A stretch of 55,093 bases of DNA, from NCBI GenBank assembly GCA_937958015.1, contig CALGOA010000098.1, positions 1 through 55,093 on the forward strand. The letters are read 5' to 3'. Below the pieces are notes generated by a model. The model did no database searches, was not told the DNA's origin, and saw only the letters and a list, made by a program, of their open reading frames with translations. Source of the DNA: an uncultured Acidimicrobiales bacterium. GTDB taxonomy: Bacteria > Actinomycetota > Acidimicrobiia > Acidimicrobiales > SZUA-35. How positions within the stretch are numbered: the stretch's first letter is position 1; every line of letters begins with the position of its first letter. This document shows, in pieces, positions 8,334-14,380 of the stretch. The translations under genes and the position numbers were made by a program.

Positions 8334-8633
8334 TCAGCTGGCGGCGATGAGGAGGAGCCTGCGCTCCTTGGCGGTGTGCCCGCCCCAGATGCCATGTTGC
8401 TCGTTGCGATTGAGGGCGGCCGTGAGGCAATCGCCCTGAATCGAACATGTCGTGCATATCTCTTTGGCCCGCGCCTCGCGGCGTCGCTTGGAGCGACGAG
8501 TTTCTGTTACCGACGGCGGAAAGAAGATTTCCTGATGTGGGCCACGACATGCAGCCGCACCCCAAACGGGCATACCTGGTTGGACTTTTGGTTGTGGTCG
8601 CGCCACGGAACTAACGGCTGTAACTGCGGACAT
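8334..8633 (-). CDS. WhiB-family iron-sulfur transcription regulator
   Basis: A 99-residue WhiB-like protein with four cysteines in the family pattern: C29, then C60-x2-C63-x5-C69, which ligate a [4Fe-4S] cluster. The GIWGG turn follows at residues 81-85, then a basic C-terminus. WhiB proteins sense oxygen, NO or redox state and bind the primary sigma factor. ATG 8633 is chosen over an upstream ATG at 8690 because AGGGGGG sits about 7 bases before it. Proximity to a Get3/ArsA-like ATPase pair recalls whiB4 beside Rv3679-Rv3680 in Mycobacterium tuberculosis, so a WhiB4-like role is plausible (inference). Confidence 0.92.
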   Translation of the reverse strand: MSAVTAVSSVARPQPKVQPGMPVWGAAACRGPHQEIFFPPSVTETRRSKRRREARAKEICTTCSIQGDCLTAALNRNEQHGIWGGHTAKERRLLLIAAS

Positions 8634-8794
8634 ATCCGCACCCCCCTTCGGTTGTGAGCGCAACGCTACAGGTGCTGTGACGGATAACACAAACAGGCAT
8701 ACTCCATTTCATAAATATCTGAATCACCGCAGGTGTTTGCCGCATGGACCCCTGAAGACGGGGGCTCGTTTACTGCTAAACAGGCGTTTTGCCG

Positions 8795-10105
8795 TCAATT
8801 CTTATCGACGACGAGACGCACTCCACGGGTGCCGACGACCGTCACCTGGTCACCCTCAGCGATCGTTCCTGTCTCGGCCGTGGCGAGCCAACGGGCGTCG
8901 CCCAGTCGCACCTCACCCGGTTCGGTGTCAGAGATCGTGGTCACCGCGGACCCTTCGCTTCCCACCATCCAGCGGCGTCCGATGACCGGACTGGAGAATC
9001 TGGTTCTCACCATCGTGGGCATACCCAGATAGGCGTAGAGACCAGCACCCACGACACCGACCATGCCGGTGACCCAGCTCATAGTGATGCCGTCCCAGAG
9101 GAAGATCGTGCCGGCGAGGAACAGCGCCAGTCCGACGACGGTGTACGCCCGCGGCAGATTGGTCTGCACGTCGACGGCCATAGCCAAAAACGCCAAGACC
9201 AGTAGAACCACGCCGACGGTCCGGAACGGCAGGTTGGCCAGACCATAGGTGCCAGCCAGCGTCATGAGCAGACCGAGCAAGCCGGCGACACCGACACCGG
9301 CGGTAAACAGCTCGAACAGAAGAAGAGCCAGACCGCCGGTGAAGAACAGGTAGGTGATCTCGGGGCTGCCGATCGTGTGGAACAACTGATTGGTGATGGG
9401 GAGCTTCAGGAACTCCTGGTTCACACTGCTCACGGTGTTGCCGTCGGCGTTTTCGACCAGGTCGTACCCTTCGATCGCCACGAGGAACGTGGGCAGTGTC
9501 GACTGGATCGCCACCAGAGGATCCTCGATGAAACCGCCGTCGGGGATCTCGGTGATCAGGGCGTCGTCGGGTTCGTCAGCGATTCCGAGATCCATCGCCT
9601 CGCGAGCACCAACCGTTTGGTCACGAAGCCGTTCGGTGGCCGATCCGAACGCCGGATCGAAATCGGCCGGCAGGCTGGTGTCCCCGGTTTTTCCGATTCT
9701 TGACCCTCCGGCGACGCCGACGATGTCTACCACGCTGGCCAACTCGGCGGTCCCACCTTCGGCAGCACTCCCGCTGGGACCTACCCAGAACGCCGTTTGG
9801 ACGTCGCTGTCACGAAGCCGACGGGCCAGTTCGGCGAACCGGTCGTCGTCGACCACCGACCCCAGCGAGTCGACCTGAAGAACGATGGCCAGGGCACCCT
9901 GGTCCTCGGCCCGATCGATCTCAGAAATGAGGAAATCGGTGAGCACGGCATCGAGCAGTCCGGAAACCTCGATGATGCGGACATCATTGCGATCTCCACC
10001 CTGAGCGGCCGCTACCGAGGATCCGGCTGCGAGCAGACCGGACAGGGCCAGCAGGGCGACCGCTAGCCTGAAGAGCGATGAGTGTCGAAGACGTTGTCGG
10101 GGCAT
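8795..10105 (-). CDS. NfeD-family membrane protein with degenerate ClpP-like domain
   Basis: A 436-residue protein: signal peptide (residues 1-35), a periplasmic ClpP-like serine-protease domain, four to five TM helices (about residues 230-350), and a C-terminal NfeD OB-fold. NfeD long forms cleave stomatin-type partners. In the protease domain the usual A-A-S-A-G nucleophile segment reads A-A-E-G-G, so the catalytic serine appears to be missing. No stomatin gene is adjacent. The ATG at 10105 lies inside the first codons of the divergent ATPase gene (starts overlap by 28 bases). The longer open frame to 10279 is antisense to that gene. Confidence 0.85.
   Translation of the reverse strand: MPRQRLRHSSLFRLAVALLALSGLLAAGSSVAAAQGGDRNDVRIIEVSGLLDAVLTDFLISEIDRAEDQGALAIVLQVDSLGSVVDDDRFAELARRLRDSDVQTAFWVGPSGSAAEGGTAELASVVDIVGVAGGSRIGKTGDTSLPADFDPAFGSATERLRDQTVGAREAMDLGIADEPDDALITEIPDGGFIEDPLVAIQSTLPTFLVAIEGYDLVENADGNTVSSVNQEFLKLPITNQLFHTIGSPEITYLFFTGGLALLLFELFTAGVGVAGLLGLLMTLAGTYGLANLPFRTVGVVLLVLAFLAMAVDVQTNLPRAYTVVGLALFLAGTIFLWDGITMSWVTGMVGVVGAGLYAYLGMPTMVRTRFSSPVIGRRWMVGSEGSAVTTISDTEPGEVRLGDARWLATAETGTIAEGDQVTVVGTRGVRLVVDKN
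10064..10069 (+). promoter_or_regulatory. -10 box of leaderless ATPase-operon promoter
   Basis: TAGCCT, 8 bases before ATG 10078; it lies inside the signal-peptide codons of the divergent NfeD gene. Confidence 0.55.
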
Positions 10106-10992
10106 CGGGAGTCCTGATCGTGGCCGGCAAAGGCGGGGTCGGAAAGACAACGGTAGGCGCAACTGTGGCGGTCGCGGCAGCTCGGGCCGGAGCAAAAGTT
10201 CAGCTGATCGAGCTGGAGGGCCAGAGCCAGCTGGCGGCCCTTTTCGGAGCGCCGGAAATGCGTTTCGAACCGACGACACTCATCGAACGAAACGACGCCG
10301 GTGGTTCGGTCCTCGGCCGTCGAATAACCCCCGACGAGGCGCTGATGGACTACCTCGGAGCCCACGGTCTCGACCGGTTCACCGACCGGCTTTCGGTGAC
10401 CGGCATCATCGACGTCGTGACCACAGCAGCCGTCGGTCTTCGAGACCTCATGGCGTTGGGAAAAATCCGCCAGATCGCCGACCGCGGAGAAGCCGACCTG
10501 GTGGTGGTCGACGGACCCGCAGCCGGTCACGCCATCTCGTTTCTGCGTACGCCAGCCGGCCTCGCCCGGGCCAGCCTGGGCGGCCCCGTCCACAGTCAGG
10601 CCGAGGCCGCCATGGAATTCCTGGCCGATGAGTCCCGATGCCGGGTTCAGCTGGTGTGTGTCCCTGAAGTCACCCCCGTTACCGAGTGCATCGACACCGC
10701 CTATGCGCTCGAGGACGAGATCGGTGTGGCGCTTGCACCGCTCGTCGTCAATCAAACGGTCGCCCAGTTGAAAGGACTGGTCACCGCCGGGCGCGCCACG
10801 TCCCTGCCACCGAGCGCCGAGGCGGTCGTCGAACGTCGGATCGCTTCGACGAGAATCCAAAAGGCGCAGCTCCAGCGACTGAACGAAGGCCTGCCGCTCC
10901 CCCAGATCCACCTCCCCCACATCCTGTCCGCCCGCCTGGACCGCCACCACATCAACACCCTGGCCGACGCCTACGCGGGCGGCTTCAAATGA
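10078..10992 (+). CDS. Get3/ArsA-like ATPase, first of a pair
   Basis: A 304-residue SIMIBI ATPase with the deviant Walker A GKGGVGKTTVG at about residue 18 and a DGPAAGH switch II motif. The arsenite-binding cysteines of true ArsA are not evident. The tandem arrangement with a second ATPase resembles mycobacterial Rv3679/Rv3680, which form a Get3-like hetero-complex, so a role in membrane-protein handling or stress is more likely than arsenic export. The stop overlaps the next start by ATGA. Confidence 0.88.
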   Translation: MSVEDVVGASGVLIVAGKGGVGKTTVGATVAVAAARAGAKVQLIELEGQSQLAALFGAPEMRFEPTTLIERNDAGGSVLGRRITPDEALMDYLGAHGLDRFTDRLSVTGIIDVVTTAAVGLRDLMALGKIRQIADRGEADLVVVDGPAAGHAISFLRTPAGLARASLGGPVHSQAEAAMEFLADESRCRVQLVCVPEVTPVTECIDTAYALEDEIGVALAPLVVNQTVAQLKGLVTAGRATSLPPSAEAVVERRIASTRIQKAQLQRLNEGLPLPQIHLPHILSARLDRHHINTLADAYAGGFK

Positions 10993-12029
10993 GCGCACTC
11001 AGCCGTTCCGCGGCCTCGGGTGATGCGGTGGTCCTCCTCGGCGCCGGCGGCGTTGGCAAAACAAGCACCTCGGCCGCGTTGGGCATAGCGGCCGCCGCGT
11101 CGGGCCGCAATGTGGTCGTACTCACAGTGGACCCGGCGAAACGACTGGTGGAAACGCTGGGCCTGGGCTCCACCTACCCTTCCGAGGTCGTCGCCGTCGA
11201 AGGGCTGGATGTGACCGGTGCGGGCTCGCTTCATGCCACGATGCTCGATCCCGGCCACACCCTCACCTCACTCGTCGATGAGTTCGCACCATCGCCGGCG
11301 CGAGCCGCCGCAATCCACCGGAATCGCCTGTTTCAGAGCCTCGTCACGTCGCTCTCAGGGCTCAGCGAATACATGGCGGCCGAACGTTTCCGACAATTGC
11401 TGGCGGATCCTCGATTCGACATGGTGATCGTCGACACTCCCCCGGCCCAGAACGGCGTCGACGTCCTCGACGCTCCCGCCCGCCTCACCGACCTGCTCGA
11501 CCATCGGCTCTATCGGGCGTTGCTCGCACCTCGGCGAGGGTTACTCCGAACGCTCAACGCCGCCACCCAACTCGCGGCCCGAGCCATCGGCAAAGTGGTC
11601 GGAGCTTCCCTGCTGTCGGACGTCGTCGAATTCTTCGCACTGTTCGAAGGAATGGACCGTGGGTTCCGCGATCGAGCTGCCGAGGTGGACGAATTGCTGG
11701 CCTCGAACCGCACTCGCTTCGCGCTCGTCACGATCGGTCGGCCTGAACCGATCCGAACCGCCACGTGGCTTAGCGATCAGCTCCGCGACCGGGGCATCGT
11801 GCCGGACTGCCTGGTGGTCAACCGCCGACTCACACCCTCCGCCAACGCACCTCGATCAGCCCATCCCGCCATCGTCGCCGCAATCGATGACCACAATCAG
11901 CTCGCCGAGAGTGAAACCGAGGTGCTCAACAGCAGCGGCCTGGTGCAGGGCTACAAGGTCGTCGAAATCAACGAGTCCGACGAGGAAGACCCGTTGGCAG
12001 CCCTGATCCAGATGTCGACTCAGCTATAA
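10989..12029 (+). CDS. Get3/ArsA-like ATPase, second of a pair
   Basis: A 346-residue SIMIBI ATPase. The Walker A reads GAGGVGKTS, so the signature lysine of deviant Walker A motifs (second position) is alanine while the P-loop lysine is kept; VDTPPAQNG is the switch II segment. Loss of the signature lysine in one partner implies an asymmetric complex with the upstream ATPase, whose motif is complete. This pairing resembles Rv3680 beside Rv3679 (family knowledge). The start is fixed by a 4-base ATGA overlap; the longer open frame from 10686 lies within the first ATPase gene in another frame. It ends convergent to the STAS gene. Confidence 0.88.
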   Translation: MSALSRSAASGDAVVLLGAGGVGKTSTSAALGIAAAASGRNVVVLTVDPAKRLVETLGLGSTYPSEVVAVEGLDVTGAGSLHATMLDPGHTLTSLVDEFAPSPARAAAIHRNRLFQSLVTSLSGLSEYMAAERFRQLLADPRFDMVIVDTPPAQNGVDVLDAPARLTDLLDHRLYRALLAPRRGLLRTLNAATQLAARAIGKVVGASLLSDVVEFFALFEGMDRGFRDRAAEVDELLASNRTRFALVTIGRPEPIRTATWLSDQLRDRGIVPDCLVVNRRLTPSANAPRSAHPAIVAAIDDHNQLAESETEVLNSSGLVQGYKVVEINESDEEDPLAALIQMSTQL

Positions 12030-12040
12030 GCGGCCGGATC

Positions 12041-12391
12041 CTAGCCTTCTTCGTCGGGCGCCAGAAGGGCGTCCTCGGCCTCTTCGACACTCTCTGACAC
12101 CGGCACGATCCGATCGAAACCGGTGGTGTGCAGAAGCCGGACCAACTGGGGTTTGTTGCAAGCCACCGCCACCGCATGTTCTGCCTCACGGGACAGACGA
12201 ATGCCACCGATCAACGCACCAAGGCCAGCGGAGTCCATGAAGGACACCTGAGACAGGTCGATCAGCAGATCTCCCTGCTCGGCGAGCCGTGCCAGCGCTT
12301 CACGAAAGGTACCTACGGTGTAGGCGTCCAGTTCCCCTGAGGGCTGAATGAGGGTGTAGTCCTCGTTCTCTTCAACTCTGATCTCGAGCAC
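12041..12391 (-). CDS. STAS-domain anti-anti-sigma factor
   Basis: A 116-residue single STAS domain of the SpoIIAA/RsbV type. The motif VSFMDSAGLGALI carries the serine that partner kinases phosphorylate. The unphosphorylated form would bind an anti-sigma kinase and free a sigma factor. An acidic tail (VEEAEDALLAPDEEG) follows the domain. No kinase partner gene is adjacent. The gene is divergent from the receiver-like gene at 12471, and the two share an 80-base intergenic region. Confidence 0.9.
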   Translation of the reverse strand: MLEIRVEENEDYTLIQPSGELDAYTVGTFREALARLAEQGDLLIDLSQVSFMDSAGLGALIGGIRLSREAEHAVAVACNKPQLVRLLHTTGFDRIVPVSESVEEAEDALLAPDEEG

Positions 12392-12457
12392 GATGGCCTC
12401 TACTTCCTAGTCTTTGCTCTGGGCAACGACTCGCAACATGGTACTGGTCTGGGCTGG

Positions 12458-12463
12458 TAACCT
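12458..12463 (+). promoter_or_regulatory. -10 box of leaderless receiver-protein promoter
   Basis: TAACCT, 7 bases before GTG 12471. Confidence 0.55.
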
Positions 12464-12470
12464 GCGCACG

Positions 12471-12866
12471 GTGACCGACGTACTACTGGCAACCGACTCA
12501 GACGACCTCTTCGCTTCAGTCGATGCTGCCCTAGCCAGCGACGACACCCGCGTCATGAGGGTGCGGAACGGGCAAGATGTCCTACCGGTTGTCGAACAAA
12601 AAGATCCCGATCTTGTGATCCTCGACCTCCAGATCGGCAATATGGGCGGCGTCGCCTCCTGTCTTGCCATCCGCCAGGAGGAAGGCATGGACCGGCTCGC
12701 CGAGCGCCCGGTCGCCCTGTTGCTGGACAAGGAATCCGACACCTACATCGCCCAGCAGTCCCGGGCCGACGGGTGGCTGGTGAAACCCCTCGACCCGATG
12801 CGGCTTCGATCACTCGCCAACACCCTGCTCAAAAAAGGGACGCTATTCGAAGGTCTGGGCAGCTAG
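12471..12866 (+). CDS. Stand-alone receiver-like (CheY-type) protein
   Basis: A 131-residue protein with a receiver-domain skeleton: an acidic cluster near residues 9-12 (TDSDD), the phospho-acceptor candidate D52 in VILDLQ, and the conserved lysine K104 in LVKPLD. There is no DNA-binding output domain. GTG 12471 is chosen because TAACCT lies 7 bases before it; an upstream in-frame ATG at 12414 would add a non-conserved extension. It is divergent from the STAS protein, so the two may belong to one signalling route (inference). No kinase gene is nearby. Confidence 0.75.
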   Translation: MTDVLLATDSDDLFASVDAALASDDTRVMRVRNGQDVLPVVEQKDPDLVILDLQIGNMGGVASCLAIRQEEGMDRLAERPVALLLDKESDTYIAQQSRADGWLVKPLDPMRLRSLANTLLKKGTLFEGLGS

Positions 12867-12885
12867 CCTTACCCTTCGCAACATT

Positions 12886-12959
12886 CGGGTTGTGGCGCAG
12901 GTTGGTAGCGCGCCTCGTTCGGGACGAGGAGGTCGGGAGTTCAAATCTCCCCAACCCGA
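12886..12959 (+). tRNA. tRNA-Pro (anticodon CGG)
   Basis: A 74-base cloverleaf. The acceptor stem CGGGTTG pairs perfectly with CAACCCG, and A is the discriminator base. The anticodon arm is CCTCG-TTCGGGA-CGAGG with anticodon CGG and G37, as in proline tRNAs. The T arm has GTTCAAATC. CCA is not encoded. Tandem repeats begin 8 bases downstream. Confidence 0.96.
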
Positions 12960-12966
12960 CTATCAC

Positions 12967-13112
12967 TTCGCTTCCAGCGGGGGCGTTCCACGCAGGTTCC
13001 GTTGGCATCGCCGCCCTCTCGGCGACCCGTGTTCTCGCCACTATTCGCTTCCAGCGGGGGCGTTCCACGCAGGTTCCGTTGGCATCGCCTTCCTCCGGCG
13101 ACCCGTGTTCTC
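12967..13112 (+). repeat. Two tandem copies of a 77-bp unit after tRNA-Pro
   Basis: The unit starts TTCGCTTCCAGCGGGGGCGT at 12967 and again at 13044 (period 77). The first ~45 bases are identical, a short variable patch follows, and the shared end is GGCGACCCGTGTTCTC. It is non-coding and lies just 3' of the tRNA, a common site of integration or duplication scars. Confidence 0.85.
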
Positions 13113-13141
13113 ACTCGCTGGCGCTCGCTTCACGGGTCGCC
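13097..13141. repeat. Inverted repeat at the end of the second 77-bp unit
   Basis: Perfect 11-bp arms GGCGACCCGTG (13097-13107) and CACGGGTCGCC (13131-13141) with a 23-base spacer. It could act as a terminator for tRNA-Pro read-through. There is no T tract. Confidence 0.6.
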
Positions 13142-13154
13142 TGACGGGCGGACT

Positions 13155-13260
13155 CGCACCGGGGTACACCCGGCGCGGCGTGCGTAGGTCCTGCGGGGCG
13201 AACGCACCGGAGTACACCCGGCGCGGCGTGCGCAGGTCCTGCGGGGGCGAACGCACCGAG
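13155..13260 (+). repeat. Tandem copies of a 48-49-bp unit
   Basis: Units begin CGCACCGG at 13155 and 13203, with a partial third start at 13252. The shared core is TACACCCGGCGCGGCGTGCG, then AGGTCCTGCGGGG. Very GC-rich and in a gene-free stretch. Short open frames across it only translate the repeat. Confidence 0.85.
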
Positions 13261-13411
13261 GGCCCACTGCTTCGTGTGCATGCGCTGCGGGGCGAGGTAC
13301 CACTAGCTACCCCGAAGTGACGTTGGGCTGGGTGAACGCGTTTGAAGTGATGAAATGTGTCGATTGGGGCGGGTTGACGATGGGTGAGAGCATTTCGGGC
13401 GGGTTCGCAGG
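13261..13411. other. Gene-free spacer after the tandem repeats
   Basis: Together with the repeats, 12960-13411 is the longest gene-free stretch near the tRNA. This last part holds no convincing gene, RNA or hairpin. A CTACCCCGAA string near 13307 also occurs in the intergenic inverted repeat at 49356-49426. Confidence 0.5.
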
Positions 13412-14284
13412 TTATCGCTGGCGATGGAGGGGGCGGGTGAGGCAGGTGGGGCCGCCTTCACAAGGGAGGCAGAGTTCGTCGGCGGTGAACACCTCGACCT
13501 CGCAACCGGCCTCGCGCATCAGTCGTTGGGTTTCGGGGAACCCATCCACCCCGATGCATCGTCGGGGGCCGGTAGCCAGCACGTTCAGGTTGAGGCCCAT
13601 GCTGGCCTCGAACTCGTCGTGTGGGGCATGGAGCAGTTCGTATCCCAGTTCCTGGAGGCGCTGGTAGAGGGCCGTGGGCACCAGTGGGGCGTAGACCAAT
13701 GCCAGATCGGCATCGAGCGGGCTGATCACCGACATCAGATGTAGGCACGCCTCAGGACCCCGGAGGTATGGCAGGTCGTACGCTTCCACCGACACCCCGG
13801 TCGGTTCCACCAGGGTCCGCAGCTGATCGATACCGCTCTGATTGGTACGGAATCCACGACCGACCGCCAGCGTGGATTCATCGAGGAAGAAACAGTCGCC
13901 GCCCTCGATCGTGCCCGGCGCCTCGACCACACCGAGCAACGGAACATCGTGCTGCTCGTAGAACGCCAGGTGAAGGTCCGCCTCGGACATTCGCAGATCC
14001 TTCCCGGGCCGCAGGATTACCGCGCCGGCTTCGAACACGAAGGACGGGTCGTACACAAACACCGAATCGGCCAGACCGTCGTCGGCGGACTCGGGGAGCC
14101 AGTGAATCTCTGCGCCGCTGGCTTTCACCAGCCCGGCGAAGACCTCGTACTGCGCCACCAGCGTCTCGGGGTCCAGAGCCTTTCCGTAGTGCCACGTCTC
14201 GCTGTCGGCGGTGAGCATGGCTCCGGGTCGCCTCATGGCCACATCGGACAACGTCGCAGTTGAGCTGTTAACACCAAAGCGCAT
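13412..14284 (-). CDS. DDAH-like amidinohydrolase (arginine deiminase superfamily)
   Basis: A 290-residue protein of the guanidino-group-modifying superfamily: the substrate-binding EGGD motif (EGGDCFFLDES), GRGFRTN, the catalytic histidine in CLHLMSV, and a C-terminal catalytic cysteine in GGPTCLTRPL. The best fit is dimethylarginine dimethylaminohydrolase, which makes citrulline and dimethylamine, although related enzymes act on other guanidino compounds. ATG 14284 has GAGAGG 7 bases upstream. It is transcribed alone. The cytoplasmic location follows from the lack of a signal peptide. Confidence 0.85.
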   Translation of the reverse strand: MRFGVNSSTATLSDVAMRRPGAMLTADSETWHYGKALDPETLVAQYEVFAGLVKASGAEIHWLPESADDGLADSVFVYDPSFVFEAGAVILRPGKDLRMSEADLHLAFYEQHDVPLLGVVEAPGTIEGGDCFFLDESTLAVGRGFRTNQSGIDQLRTLVEPTGVSVEAYDLPYLRGPEACLHLMSVISPLDADLALVYAPLVPTALYQRLQELGYELLHAPHDEFEASMGLNLNVLATGPRRCIGVDGFPETQRLMREAGCEVEVFTADELCLPCEGGPTCLTRPLHRQR

Positions 14285-14344
14285 CTTGAAACCTCTCGAG
14301 ACTGAAGAGCTTTCGTTGTATCAGACCGACGGGGCCGACCATCA

Positions 14345-14375
14345 CCGGGACACGATCGCAGGGACCGTGTCCCGG
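14345..14375 (-). terminator. Hairpin after the ABC permease gene
   Basis: Perfect 10-bp arms CCGGGACACG (14345-14354) and CGTGTCCCGG (14366-14375), ending 5 bases before the permease stop codon. There is no T tract, as is frequent in high-GC actinomycetes. Confidence 0.6.
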
Positions 14376-14380
14376 CCCGG

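Noticed and set aside
8525-8545. Fourth copy of the 67-bp repeat
   Set aside because: Only TTTCCTGATG is shared, inside whiB coding sequence, with no second arm or conserved centre.
13041-13256. Short protein frames across the 48-bp repeats
   Set aside because: They only translate the repeat unit and have no start signals.
12960-13320. CRISPR array next to tRNA-Pro
   Set aside because: Only two copies of each unit, no regular spacers, no cas genes; these are simple tandem duplications.
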